NCBI GenBank assembly: GCA_022570795.1
Contig: JAKUDP010000002.1
Coordinates: 186,001 to 250,000 of the forward strand
DNA: 64,000 bases
Reading direction: 5' to 3'
Source of the DNA: Sphaerulina vaccinii
Taxonomy: Eukaryota; Ascomycota; Dothideomycetes; Mycosphaerellales; Mycosphaerellaceae
A program made the translations under genes and the position numbers. Within the stretch, counting starts at the first letter, position 1. Every line of letters begins with the position of its first letter. Shown piece by piece: positions 23,238-37,541 of this stretch. The notes below the pieces were generated by a model. It did no database searches, had not been told where the DNA came from, and saw nothing but the letters and a program-made list of their open reading frames with translations.

Positions 23238-26200
23238 CGAGGACGTAGTCGCTATATTAATAATAGTAATACTCTAGGCGCCTAATCTAGCGCGTCGAAC
23301 TTTACTTAGTATAATAATAGATAGGTCCTTGCTATTAAGGGTAGTCGCGATATCTATATACTAGACAAGTTCGGCAATAATAGAGAGCTAGCTTTTAATA
23401 AGTAGATATACAATATCGAGAACAAGGTTAGTAGTAGTACCTTCTATAATATTAACTTATTACTTACCTATATTTATAGCCTTACTAAGTTAGACGTATA
23501 GCAACTCCTTAACCTACGCATCCCCTCCTATATTAATAAGCGAGCTACTATCGACTCTTTTAAGTCTCTCGATAAGATACTAGAGTATATAACTAAGCGC
23601 TATAGCTAGCGTAACTAAGCTAACTATTTATTCTACAAGTTGTCTATACTTAAGTAAGGAGATAAGGAGTTATTTAGTACTTACTATACTAAGTTCTAGA
23701 AGTGCCGCGCTTGTATTTATCTTATAGCCGAGTCCGAGAAGTAGCTACTCGAAGGCTCTCTTAACTACTACTATAGCAATCGTCTAATTAATAGCTCTAT
23801 ATACCACACTCTTAAGGAGTTAATAGATCGCCTATATAATATCTAGAATAGCTTTACTCGGCTCGATACGAACAAGCCAGCTCGTACTAATAATAATAAT
23901 AATCGTAGTAGTAGAGGAAACTAAGGTAGTAGCAGAGGTTAGTATAGAGGTTATAGAGGCTCTAATAGTAGAGGCGGCAACAATAATAATAATAATAATA
24001 GTAGCCTACTTCTATACTCCGATCTGCTAGAGAAGTTTAAGAATCTAAAGCTACTTACTAATAATAAGCGCTTTAAACTTATTCGAAGTAGTTACTACCT
24101 ACGCTACTGCGAGTATAGTTACTATAGTCGTAATCTAGCTTGCGTCTTTAAGAAGTACTAGATGCTACTACGCGCTAATACTATAAGCACTAATAGTAGC
24201 TCTAATACTAACAACGGCAGTTAGGGAAATAGCGAGACCTCTACTTAAGTATAATAAGTAGAGGTTGTAATAAATTAATAAAACTAAAGGCGCTTTCTAC
24301 TACTATTTAAAAAGAAATAGAAATAGTAGAATTACTAGATATATTACTAGAGATTATAGAGTATGTTATTATAGATAGTATAGCTAATAATTAGAATACT
24401 AGGCTTAATCTCGATTATAGAGCTAACTCTTATTATATTAATTTATCCTTCGTATATAAATATAAATAATACTTTACCCTTATCCCCTCGAACAAGCTAG
24501 GCGGCTCGGACTAGCTACTAGCAAACAAGCTTTAGTAGATATCGAGTACGTCGTAAAGATAAACCTTAATATTAGAGGCTACCTCGAATAGTTCTATACT
24601 TTTGTTACTAAGCTAGATCCGGACTATAATATAGTCCTTAGTCGTAGGTAGTTCGACTAATATTAACTAAGTATTATATAGGTAGAAGGTAGAATAATGC
24701 TAGACTCTACCTTATATAAGATTAACTACAAGTATACTTTAGTATAGAGCTTTCTAGCAACTATATATACTTATATATATAAGGAGAAAGCTATAGACGT
24801 AGATATACTAGATATTATAGAGATTAGCCCTATAATGCTATAACGTATATTATAATAGAAAGGTACCGAGATTTATACTATATATATAATCGGTTAGGAT
24901 AAGTAGAAATAGATACTCTTAGATAGGCTAACTACTTATACTATAAAGGTAGGGAAAGCTTTTACCTACTATAGTAGATTAGTAGCTATAGTTATCGATA
25001 AATATACTCGCTAGGCACAAGTATACGCTATAGCTATAGCAGACTACGAGAAGTTTATAACTAGTATAACGAACCTAACTATTTATAATATAGTTAAGGA
25101 TATACTACCGAAGGAGTTCTAAGACTTCGTAGCCCTATTCGACTAGAGAGAAGTAGAAAAGCTTCTACTATATAGACCTAGTATTAACTACGCGATTAAG
25201 CTCAAGGATAGTACTATTCTATCCTTCAAATACTCCTACCCTATGTCTTAATATAAGAATAAGATTATTAAGAAGTAGATTAATAATTAACTCGAGAAGA
25301 GCAATATTCGCAGCTTAGTTTCCCCTATAGTAGTACTAGTTCTTATTATTAAGAAGCTAAATAGTAGTCTGCGCGTCTGCATTAACTATTATAGACTTAA
25401 TATATTAACAATCAAGTTATAATATTCTATTCTATTAGTTTAAGAAACTCTAAACTATATTTTAGGCAAGAAATAGTTTACTAAGCTAGACGTTATTATA
25501 GTATTTAATCGTATCTATATAGTAGCTAGAGATATATAGAAGACTGTATTTACTACTTGCTATAGTTAGTTCAAATACGTTATAATACTATTCGGGGCTT
25601 ATAATATACTAGGCATCTTCTAGAGCTATATTAATAATATATTACGAGACTTCCTTAATATATTCTACTCTATATATCTCGATAATTACCTAGTATTTAG
25701 CGACACTCGTAAAGAATATATATAATATATATAGAAAGTAATATAGAAGCTTCTTAATACTAGATTATAACTAGATATTAAAAAGTATAAGTTCTTCGTC
25801 TATAAGACCAAGTACCTTAGTATAATTATTAGCAAAGATAGAGTATATATAGATTCTAAGAAAATCGCTTCGATCGTAGTATAGGAGACTTCTACCTATA
25901 TTAAGGATATATAGGCCTTTCTCGGCTTTAGCAACTTCTACTACAAGTTTATCGATAAGTTTGGCTATATTATAGTACTATTAGTAGCTCTAATAAGGAA
26001 GGCTAGTAATAGTAAAGCCTTAGATAAGAAGGGCTATATTAAGTTTATATAGACTACTAAATACAAGAAGGCTTTCAAGGACCTCAAGCAAGCCTTCGTA
26101 GCTAACCTAATATTAGAAATATACTACGTAGGGTAGCAGATAGTCGTAGAAACTAATACGTCTAACTATATTACTATAGCTATACTTTTATAGCTTAACT

Positions 26201-28932
26201 CTATTACTAAGAAGTAGAAGCTAGTTATATATATATCTAAGAAGATAAGTTCTATAGAGTGTAACTACGAGATCTACGACAAGGAACTCTTTACTATTAT
26301 TCTAGCTTTTAAAGAATAGTATCTAGAGCTTATAGTAGAGGAGGGAGAAGCAGATAGTAACTTCGAACGCTTCGATAGTAACAATTACGTCCGAGTACTA
26401 TCTAACTATAAGAACTTAGAGTATTTTATAACTACTAAGTAGCTTAATAGACGACAAGCCTATTAGGCTAAGTTCTTATTATAGTTCAACTTCAAGATTA
26501 TATATAGACCTGGCTTATAAAGTACCAAACCTAATAGCTTAATATAACGATTCTAAGACCTACCTACTTCGCTAGATAATCTAAGGGTTCTATACTAATA
26601 GTAGATAATTCTTAGCCCTAATAGACTAGATATTATACTAAAAGTAGTAGTAATAAACCTAATAGAAGATAAGGATATTAGTAGTAACAAGATTGCCGAT
26701 ATTGTAGCTATAGAGAATATAGATCTACTAATAGTAATTAAATAGCTATACTAAGAGAAGCTAGTCTAATAAGTACTTAAAGAACTATTACTTAGGCAGA
26801 TAGCTAGTTTCCTTCGACAATATAAGATAGATTAAGTATTAGTAATAGTATACGATTAGAGGATATATATTACTAATAGGTTCGGAGAAGCTAGTATATT
26901 TATACTACTAACAGATTCTAAGATTATATACCTAATACGAACCTTTATAATTAAGGATTGCTATAGTATATTAGCTACTAGATACCCTAGCATTACGAAG
27001 ACGTTCGGCCTCTTGACGCGCTCCTATATATAGCTATTCGCATAGCAGATAGTAAAGCGATTTATCTATAACTACAAGGTATATAGAACTACGAAAGCAA
27101 CTACTTAAGTATATAGTAGCCTGCTTATACTATTACCTATACTATACCGACTATAGCAATATATCGTAATAGACTTTGTTATTAAGCTACTACTCTCAAA
27201 GAGCAAGATTAATAGAGTAGTATATAAGAATATTTTAATAGCAACCTACTACTTAACTAAAGAGTAGTATACTATCCCTATATATCGGCTTGACGCTCCT
27301 TATATTGCGTTAGTATTTCTTAAGAATATCTTTATAAGATATAGTGCGCTAGAGTCTATTATAATTAATAGAGGAACTAACTAGTTGTCGGCTTTCTTTA
27401 AGCGCTTCTATAAGCTTCTAGATATTAAGTAGAAACCTTCGATAGCTTTCTACCTAGAAATAGATAGATAGTCTAAGAATATAAATAAGGGTATTAAGTA
27501 GTATCTCCGAGCCTTCTATAACTACGCTTAAGACGACTAGGTTAACCTTCTACCTATTAGTAAGCTAGCAATTAATAACTATAACTTAGAGACTATAGAA
27601 GTATTACTTTTCTTCGCTACTAGAGGATATAATGCAAAACTACCTATTATCGATACTTAGTCTAATATGCTAGTACTTCTATATAAATAATAGCTAGACG
27701 CCTAGGCTGCTAGCAACTTTAGTAAGCGCATTGCCGACATTTACAAGTATACCTAGGAATATATATACTTGGCGTAGGCTAGATAGGCAGACAACGCTAA
27801 TAGCGGCCGCATACTAGCTCTAATCTATCGTAAAGATAATCTAGTATATATAGCTACTCGCAACTAGGATACGGACTATAATACTAAGAAGCTTAATTAC
27901 AAATTCTCTAGGCTATATAAAGTTCTTTATATTCTACTATATAATATATACTATATCGACCTTCTACTAGATATATAGAAGTACTCTATCTTCTACTCGA
28001 ACTTCCTATAGTCTGCCGACAATAACCCTCTACCTAGTCAAACCTCGCCGGCCGACGGCTCTCTACTACCGATTTATATTTACTAAGAAGGAGATAATAG
28101 AGGAGACCTCGAGCACAAGATAGAAGAGATTATAGTAGTAGAAACTCGGATACTAATACGTATATAGTAGAAAGAGCTTAGTAAGCAACTAATACTAATA
28201 TTTAAAGTAAAGTGAGTTAGTTATAACAAGCTAATATAGGAGCCTAAGAGTTACTTTAAAGAAGTACCTAATAAGATAGTATCTTTTTATATAAAGTTAC
28301 TAAATAGTATATCTAATATACCTTCTTACCTACCGACGATAGAAGTTAAGCACCTTATAACTAGTCTAGAACCAGACTCGCGCGTAGATTCGCAACAAGT
28401 AACTCGCGCATTAGTTAAGGTAGTAGATTAGAAGCACTATACGCTAAGTTTTTAAAAGAATAGCCTAGCTCTTATACCGAGTTTATACTTACTACGAGGC
28501 TCTGCTACTAGCTTTAGTAGCTAAGATACTACAAATACGAACGTACTAGTAGACGCTAGTAGTTACGTAGTAGATACTATTAACAAGTATAATATTTTAG
28601 ATCGCAATACCTATATTAGTAATACTAACCTAAATATAATTAAAAGCAATAACGTAGTCTTCGCTAACTTAAACCTTATATTACTAGAAGAGCTCTTATA
28701 TCCGATATAGAGTAGAGGTAGAGCCGGACTAATTATAGAATAAGAAGATACTATTAGTACTTAGAAGGAATAGAATATAAAATATAGCTTAAATAACAAT
28801 TTAGATAAAGAAGATAATTTAGATAATAGATTAGATAATAACGTCGCTTTTGCATATATAATATAAGTAGCTTAATATTATAGATATATATTAGAGCCTC
28901 TGCAGATAGAGGCTGTTTTGAGAAGAGGGTAG

Positions 28933-29115
28933 TATTACAACCCGATACCTACCTACCTACCTATATTTACTTATAACTATTATATACACGCGGCTAGGCC
29001 CGATGCGGCTAGCGCGCTTGGCGCTTTTCTTATACTTACTTGTTCGCGCCCTCGCGCTCCTCTTAGATACTTTATCTATAACCTAATTTACTATACTACT
29101 ATTTATAATATTATA
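28933..29115 (+). repeat. 3' LTR of element B
   Basis: Direct repeat of 21,713-21,896, preceded by the polypurine tract and followed by the CTCTA target duplication. It keeps C at several places where the 5' LTR has T, and the reverse, showing independent mutation of the two copies. Confidence 0.85.
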
Positions 29116-29120
29116 CTCTA

Positions 29121-32100
29121 ATACGAGAATCGTAGCGATACTATAGCCTATATATAGTAGATATCGTACTATATTATAAGTTATATAAAGTATAGCTATC
29201 GAAATAAGTATAGTATACTTCTTATACTAGTAATATTAGTAGTACTAGGCGAGGCTATACTCTAGGAAAGTACTAATAGAAGAATATTTTATAAAATATT
29301 ATATACTACTCTAGGTATAGGCTTCTAGTATACTCTTTAATCTTAGTTACTAATAATAGAATAATATACTCGCTTCTTCTTTAAAATTAAATATTATAAG
29401 TTATTCCTACTTAGTTAGATAAATACTTCTATAAAAGCTATTATTATAGAAACTACTTCTAGTAGTATAACTACTTATATAGTATCTAAAATAGAAATAG
29501 ATTCGCAGGTCGAATAAATATAATCTATATTCTTCTAATACTATTCTCCTTAGTACCTAATATATAATACTAATTAGGTAGGCTACTATACTATAATACG
29601 GACCTATATATAATATATAAATCGAGTTAGGGAATACTATAGATACTTAGGGTAGCAAGGCTCTACTTTATATAATACTATATAGTAAGTATATATATAT
29701 ATATAGAAGTAGTATCTATCCCTTTAAAGCGATTATATCTAATATATACCTATTAGAATTAGTATAGTATTATTTTACTATTTATAAAAGATTTCTATTT
29801 ATTTATATACTAGTAATATAGTACTTTAAATAAGAGCCTTAGCTTAAAGCGAGAGCAAATAGAGATTCTTAAAGCGCTTATATTTATATATTAGTAATAA
29901 GAAGTATCGAACCTTTAATATTATAATAAAAGTATATTTTATATAGTACAAGCCTTAGCTAGACTAATTAAGAATAGCGCGAAGCAAGTTAGGTAAATAT
30001 AATACTTATTACTAAGAAGAAGTATAATATATAAGTAATCTTAAAAAAGTATTAAGAAAAGCTACTAACTAAGCTACTATAGGATTTCTATTAACGAGTT
30101 TTATATATATTATAAAATTCTTAGACTAGGCTATTCTAATTAAATAGCTTTAAAAATACTTATACTTAGGTTTTCTAAAAAGGGAAACTATACTATACTT
30201 AAAATAGGCTATATATAATAGAGTAGAAATATATAGTACTCTAACCTAAGTATAAATAGAAAAAAGTATATTTTGGTTATAGCTAAAATACTCGTATAGA
30301 ATAGGCTTTCTATATCTAATATTACTACTAAATTTATAATAGAGTAAGAATAGTAAGCTTGGAGACTATACCTTTTATATCGAAGGTAGCTAGAAGTATA
30401 TAATAAACTTAATTATATACTTAGTTTAGTAATATTACTAGTATATATATAAAAAACAATATAATATTATAACTCTACCTCCCTTTTTATAACTTGTAAA
30501 TATAGATACTATATCTCCGAGATTATAAACTTAGTTATAGCATCGTCTATAGTTCTATATAAAGCTTCTACTAGCTTCTAAGTATCTTTCTACTATACTA
30601 GAAAGAAAACCTAGAATTGTTCTTATTTGTAGCTAATAATACTATCTATATACTATATAGGCTTCTATATTAGAGTTCGGCGTTTTAGATAAATACCTGC
30701 CTTAGGGGTCAAAGTAGCTATAGGCTTTTATTTATATATAGGTTAGTAAGTAGTTAATCTACGACGTCTATATTTATTTAGCTAGTTTGCCTAGAGAAGC
30801 TTATTAGCCTAAATAGCTAGGTTATAGTAAATCGGTAGTAGTAGTAGTAATTGTAGCGAGTAGTATAGCAACTATACTAGTTAATTTCTAAAACCTTTCT
30901 ATAATAGTATCTAAATACTATATCTTACTCTTTTTATTTATAATATTTAGTATTAGTAGAATAGTCTCTTCTAGCCTAGTACCTACTATTTTGCCTAATA
31001 TAAGTATACTATAAAGCCTTTTTCTCCTCGTTCGAACAATATTACTAAAGTCTGCGTCGCTTTTGTTAGTAGCTAGAAGGAGGTCTATAGTCTCTAATAA
31101 TAGCTTATATATACTATTAGTACTAGGCTACGCGACGCTAATATTATTATCGAGCTATAGTAAGCTTTTATACTACTCCGTATTAGATATAGAGTATTAC
31201 TATAGTAGGTTAATAAACTAGGCTTCGAACTACTTAAGTTTGGGGTCCGATATAGTATCGTAGGTTAGCTATAGAAGGTAGATAAAGTTCTCGAAAAAGT
31301 AGTTAGAACAAGTAGAAAAAGAGCTTATTATAGCCTCTATATTCGCAAGATTAATACTAGTTTGTCGAGAATAGGCCTACCTACTCGTTCTTATATCTAC
31401 CTAGTACTAGATACTATACTACCTCTATAACTCTAAAATTCCTTATTATAGTATAGTTCTAGCATTTATTAAAAGTTGCATTAGCTACGTTAGATACGGA
31501 ATCAAGGCGCAAATATATATTAGTATAGTAAGTAGCTATAGACTATTTAGTTCGCCTTTCGAGTAGCTAGCTAAAGTAGTAATATTGCGATCTGCTCGGC
31601 GATTAGATAGTAGATATCGACGCCTATCTAGACGTTATTAGTAGTATATTATAGGAGAGTAGCATAGATATAGAAGAGAGAAGTAATAAGAGGAAAAAGA
31701 AAGCAAAATACTTATAAAAGTAGCTAGTTTAGAATGCCTACTAGCTAGAATAAGAGGGTTCTATTCCCGATATAATCTACTATCTACTAATATATAAATT
31801 TATCTACTTTACTTATATAGTATCTAATAGAAGAAATTATATAAATTTTTAATCTAGAAAGTATAAAGTATTTCTATAGGCTCTTTTCTATATATATTAT
31901 AATAGCTATTTATCTTACTTAGTATATATAATAAAAAAAAGTATAGAGTAAAAATATATACTACTTACCTATTCTATAGCTTTTTAACTAATATTTATAG
32001 CTCTCTACTATTTTAAATAGTACTTTCTAATTACTATTATAGTAGCTAGCAAAATACTATAATAGGCTATACTATATAAAAAAGTATATAGGCGCGAGAG

Positions 32101-32200
32101 TATAGTAGAGATATATCGAAAGGTAGGTAGAACTATAGGCTAGACTATAATAGATAGAGTAATTAGGCTAGAATATACTCTATTCTATATATATTAGTAT
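29121..32200. other. RIP-degraded sequence, unassigned, with G+C-richer islands
   Basis: No LTR pair or retroelement motif was recognised. Segments at 30,670-30,800 and 31,050-31,620 keep more G+C and may be remnants of a coding region. All frames contain stops. Confidence 0.5.
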
Positions 32201-35200
32201 CTCGAATTAGGTATATTTCTACTTTTATTATACTATAAGTTATAAATAGTACTAGTAGTTATAATAAACCTAGTTCTAATAATAAAAATAAAGTAGATAC
32301 TTAGAATAAAAATAAATAAAATAATAAAAATAATAAAAATATACTAATACTACTATAAAAAAAGTTACTATTTTAATAACTAATAGAGTACTCTATAGTT
32401 ATAATCTATTACTTTATCTATAAATAGTTATAATCTATTACTTTATCTATAGTAAAGAGGTCTTTATAATTACTATAAAAACTAATCTAGTATATAATAC
32501 TAGAGCTAAAATCTAGAGTATATTAAAAAAATAGAGTAATACTATTTATAATATAGATATAGTTAGTAATAATATAGCTTATAAAGTAATATATAGTATT
32601 ATTAGTTACTAGCTATATATATTATATAGTAGTTAATCTATTAAGAATATAATAGAAACTAATACTAGTAAAAAAAGTAGTAAAGAAAATATTATAAATA
32701 TACTTAAAGTTATAGATACTTAGTAGTATAAGAACTATATAGTAAAAAAGAAGAAACTATTTAAGCTAGTTTTAAAAGTAATATAGTATATTATTAAGAA
32801 GCCTATATTAACTATAAGAGATAGAAGAAACAGACTAGCTTTATAGTTTTAATAGTAGTAAAATACTCTATATACTACTACTAATATATAGATAGTATAT
32901 ATATATATATATTAGAAAGTATAGTCTAGTTAGACTATCTAAGAGGCACTCTCTAGAGATTAGATTATATAATATAGGTCACGTGACAATAGGTCACGTA
33001 ACTTATCTAATACTCTATATCTTAGAAAGAGATATAACCTATATCTAACTAATATAATTAATATAGTTAGTTTCTATCTAATACTTCTACTTCTATTATA
33101 TATTAAAACTCTTTCTATATATTATAAATATATATATTATTATTCTATTTCGATAATATAAGCTTTATTAATAATATTATAATAAGAAAGAAACTCTAAC
33201 TAGATAGTTTTAATAGTCTTAATAGTTTTAATAGCTAGATAGTAGTAAAGAAAAGAAGTTATTAGAAATAGATAAAAATACTAGTAACTTCTATAATAAA
33301 ATTAAGAGGCTTTAGAGTTATATATACTATAATTGTTATTAGTATAGTTAATACTATTTCTAGTAGAATATTAATATTTATAAAAATTATATACTTATCT
33401 ATAAGAAGATTCTTCTTACTTAGGCTAAGAGCTATACTTTTAGTAAGCTTACTACTACTAATCTAGGCTCTATACTAATAGCGAGGATATAGTAATATAA
33501 AGCAAGAGTTAGTAGTAACTATCTAACTAAGAATTTTTACTTCTTATTAGTATAGAAAAAATAGCTTATAGTAATATTATCTAGATAGCCTATCTATATA
33601 AATAACTATATTAGTAGTTTATAGTAGTATTATAAAAAGCTTTCTTTAAGCTTTTAATTTAATAATAATAGCTTGTAGGTCTCTATAGATAATAAGCCTC
33701 TAGAAGTAAAAATAAAAGTATTTTTTAACTAGTTTAAAATATAAAAAATTTAGTATTATAGAGAAGCTAATATTAACTATATATAATAGGCCTTTCTAGA
33801 TAAAAACTATATATTTAAATAAATACTTAGGTATAATTAGAGCTAGTAGAAAGAGCTTAGATTTAAAGCTAGATAATAGTATAAGTTTAAACTATAAGTA
33901 AAGAAGTATAAAAATTAGAATATATAAAATATTAATAGTATATATCTAGCCTAGAGTCTATATAGTATATATATAATAGAATATATTTCTATCTAACTAC
34001 TATATAAGATTATAATTCTATATACTCTCGCAACTTTGCTAGTATCGAAAAGCTTATTATTATATATATTAGAAGTTATAAAATATTACTAATAGCTTTT
34101 CTTAGTATAGCTTTATATTATATATTATAACTTATAGCTACTTTTTATATAAAGTACTTCTATCTATAATTTATTATTATATTAAGAGCTTTTATATATA
34201 TATCGAATATTAATAAGTAATAATATAGAATATAAGTAATTTAATATAGTAAATATTATAAATAAGTATAGAAGAATATAGTATTAAGATTTATATATAA
34301 TAACTTTTATTTAGAGTAGCTAGTAAGTTATATAATTAGTATAGTTCTAGCTCCTTAACTCTAACTCTAACTCTAACTTTTAACTCTTATTAGCTAAGCT
34401 TATATAAAGCTTAAATCTAAAAAGTTCGAACTTTTTTAACTTTTCAAATTTTAGAATTAGACTAATATAAGTATAGAGGTTAGTATTATAGACTAGCTAT
34501 AAAGGCCTATATATCTATACTAATAGATTATATTTATTAATATATAAATTAGTATTTATAATAATAGATATCTATATATACCTATTATTATATATAAAAA
34601 GTATATTCTTAATAAGTAAATAATAGTAATTCTATTATAATATTAGGTAGAATTATTAAATATTAGCTATAAAATAATAGAAACTTCTAAAATTAAAACT
34701 AAGATAATATAAAAAGTAAGTCTAGAATAAAAGTATATAAATCTAAGCTTATATATATAGATATCTAATAGTAAAAATAATATATTATTTTTTTCTTTTA
34801 TATCTTAATCTAATAAGCTAAGACCTAATAATATATTAACTATATTTTCTATATTTTTACCTCTATAGCCTCTATTTCCTCTATAGCCTATATAAAAAAG
34901 TTTTTTTCTATTTCTACTACTAGACTAGTCTAGTTATTAAAAAAAGTATAATTTAAAAAAATATAGAAAATAGAAATAATATAGCTATAAGCTAAAGTAA
35001 AATTTTTAGAGAAATAGTTAGCTTAAAAAAATACTAAAATAGCTACTTTATTAGCTTATATAGAAAAACTAAAGCTAACTAATATTTTTATTATCTAGTA
35101 TAAATATATAAATATAATAGATATAGTAATATTATTTACTAAAATATTACTATTATTAGTATTTATAGCTCTAGAAATATACTTTTATATATATTATAGT

Positions 35201-36660
35201 ATCTAGTTATTTTATAGTATATTCTATAAAGTAACTAAATATTATAAAAACTTCTATTTTTTTTATTTTTTTTTATCTATACTTTTAATAAGCTAAATAA
35301 TAGCTTAATTAAATTAAAGTTTAGTAAGTATAGTAGTAGGTAAATAAATATAATACTATATTCTTTATAAATAGCTTTTATATATATAGATTAGTAGATA
35401 GAAATATTATTTATAATAAGAAATATATTTTATAAAAGCTATAGTATAATAATATTTTCGACCTAGCTTTTAATAATTTTAGAAGTAATAGAGCCTTAGT
35501 ATATAAAAGGCTTTAGAAAGTATCTAATATATATTATTACTAGTAGAACTAACTATCTTTTAGACTTTTTTATACTATTTTTATTTTTATAAAAAGTACT
35601 AATAGATAAATAGCTATACTTCTACTAGCTAGTATATTTATTTAATATACTTTTATTAATATAGTATACTTAGTATATTAGTATACTTTTCTACTAGATT
35701 TTAAACTTTTTATATTACTTATTATTCTATTCTAATATAGTATACTTTTTTTTTTTTAAAAAAAATATATATTTTTCTAGTATTTTATAAATCTATTTTT
35801 TATCTATTTTAATATCGAACTTATTTTTAATAAACTAGATAGTCTCTTAATAGAAGAATATTAAATAGAAATATAAATAATAAAAAATATAGTTTTTTAT
35901 TTATAAATAAGCTTATAAAGTCTACTATATCTAGTAAAGTTACTATATAGCTTTCTAGTAGCTTTAATACTTAGCTATTAGAACCTACTTTATTATTATT
36001 AGAATAATAGAGTATATTTCTATATAGTAATATTTTTTGTTCTAAAAATAGTAAATCTAAATAGTATATATTAGATACTTTAAATAAGTTAAGTATAAAG
36101 CTTCTATCTATTTACTAAAAAGTATTATTTATATATTTATAGCTTTATACTTTAGAGTTACTAGCTTTTAATTACTATAATTACTATAATTATTTCTAAT
36201 TTTTTAAATTTTTTAAATTCTTTTACTAAGAATAAATATTTTTATTCTACTACTTTTTTACTTTTTTATTTAATAAGTAGTTATTAGTTTTTTATAAATC
36301 AAACTATAATATTAGCTTTAGTTTATTAATATACTTTCTACTTATACTAGTCTTTTCCTTAATAGTATATTTAGAATAGCTCTTAGTCTAGAAATTTTTA
36401 ATTTTAGTAATTTTACTAGGTAGTAGCTATTATATATATAGCTACTTATTAAGTTTTATATAAATATATTTAATAGTATAGATATAAAATATAGTAGTAA
36501 TAATAAGCTCGTAGTAGAAATAATAAGAGATAGAGATATAGACCTAGTATTACTAGTAATTAGTAGTATAAAGATAGGAATATAGCTTTATATATATACT
36601 CTATAAGTACTTTACTTATAATAATAATAATACTTTATTATACCTATACTACTACGGATT
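32200..36660. other. Most AT-rich part of the island
   Basis: Here CpG is also scarce and long stretches consist almost only of A, T and isolated G/C, so the sequence seems older or more often mutated than the rest of the island. A motif pair, GGTCACGTGAC followed four bases later by GGTCACGTAAC, stands out at 32,976-33,001; E-box-like palindromes of this kind can occur in LTR promoters. The downstream 33.2-34.3 kb stretch reads like degraded coding sequence, but I cannot name the family. Confidence 0.5.
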
Positions 36661-36719
36661 TAATAATAAGAACGGCTAAGATAGGCTTAGATAAGCATAG
36701 GAGACGTAATCCCGGTCGT

Positions 36720-37541
36720 ACACACGATTCTAAGTGCTATCTAGGGATTCTTACTCGGAAAATAAAAGAGGAGGGTGGGCACGGTTTTGCAGGTATTGGC
36801 AATATGACAGTTGAGGGCTATACTGATATCACATAGCCACCATAGCAGTCGTAAGGAGCTCCCGGCTCGTGCGAAAACTGCTTGCAGCATCGCTGTGACT
36901 TCTCCTGAAGACAACACCGAGATAGAGACCTCTCTCTGACTGATGTGGAGGTTGTTGACACTGGGAGTATCTGGACGCAGCCAGTCGACAATTCGACGTT
37001 GACTTTCGACACACTCATGGTGCGCCAGATGAAACCAGATCCAGTCTCGATGAGGGACAAATCGCCTTCAGCTGCAAGCCTAAGCGGCCTTGGATGCCTT
37101 ACGCTCAAGATCAGACCGGATTTCCACTTCAGCCTTAGGATGCGAAGCGGATCGTATCAATAAGCAATGTATCTGCACAAAGACCTACCTCCGAGCTGAG
37201 CTGCTCAGCTTGTGTAGCCCTGAAGGATTTCACTAAACAAGAAAGCGCTGATCCTGCTGACAGCATGATAGATCAGGGTCTGTATAGCGAACGTATAAGA
37301 GACGACGAGCTCGAATATGGCGTTCACTACATCCTAGGTTCCTCCGTCTGCCAGGTCTCATTCTGAACACGAACGACGAGTCCAAAACGCGAAAGTCTGC
37401 AATATTGACCTTCCAGTCAACGCAATTCCGTAGCGCTGAGCGCCTCCAGCATCTTCGTCTTCAGCTGCCATTCTTTCCGGCACTCCATCGCAAACCCAAG
37501 CAGCAGAGCCTGAGTCGAGTTGCAGAAACAGCACCGCAGAA
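36720..37541. other. Intergenic between island and P450 gene
   Basis: Normal base composition returns. Overlapping frames of 60-96 codons occur on both strands around 36,820-37,160 with no recognisable domain, so none is called. It may hold the P450 promoter. Confidence 0.35.

Larger units (their letters stand above)
21708..29120 (+). mobile_element. Ty3/gypsy LTR retrotransposon B, plus strand, moderately RIPed, with 5-bp TSD
   Basis: LTRs of about 184 bp lie at 21,713-21,896 and 28,933-29,115 and are flanked by CTCTA at 21,708-21,712 and 29,116-29,120, a perfect 5-bp target-site duplication. Between them, in order: a gag-like region (about 22,250-24,240) with a Ser/Gly/Arg- and Asn-rich tail, RT (about 25,300-25,720, with Y-L-D-N-Y-L-V-F in place of the YLDD box), RNase H (about 26,060-26,330, ending in the NYEIYDKEL segment), integrase (about 27,160-27,680) and a chromodomain-like tail (about 27,900-28,150). 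A purine-rich tract AGAAGAGGG precedes the 3' LTR. Stops interrupt all frames, yet many CpA/TpG sites survive, so RIP was milder than in element A. Confidence 0.85.
7085..36660. other. AT-rich island with saturated RIP signature
   Basis: Over about 29.5 kb the dinucleotides CA and TG are almost missing while TA is in great excess; long lines of sequence contain none. CG, CC and CT survive, so the mutation targeted CpA (and TpG on the other strand), the classical RIP context, not CpG methylation decay. Open frames over 60 codons are absent except two near 22.6-23.2 kb. Both boundaries are sharp: ordinary sequence resumes within about 60 bp at 36,660-36,720. The content is retrotransposon remains. 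Confidence 0.92.

Noticed and set aside
7085..36660. Mitochondrial insertion or centromere
   Set aside because: The base composition comes from CpA loss over recognisable gypsy elements, which RIP explains; no mitochondrial gene or simple centromeric satellite was seen.
36818..37163. Overlapping frames on both strands beside the island
   Set aside because: Neither shows a domain, and the two strands cannot be told apart by composition.
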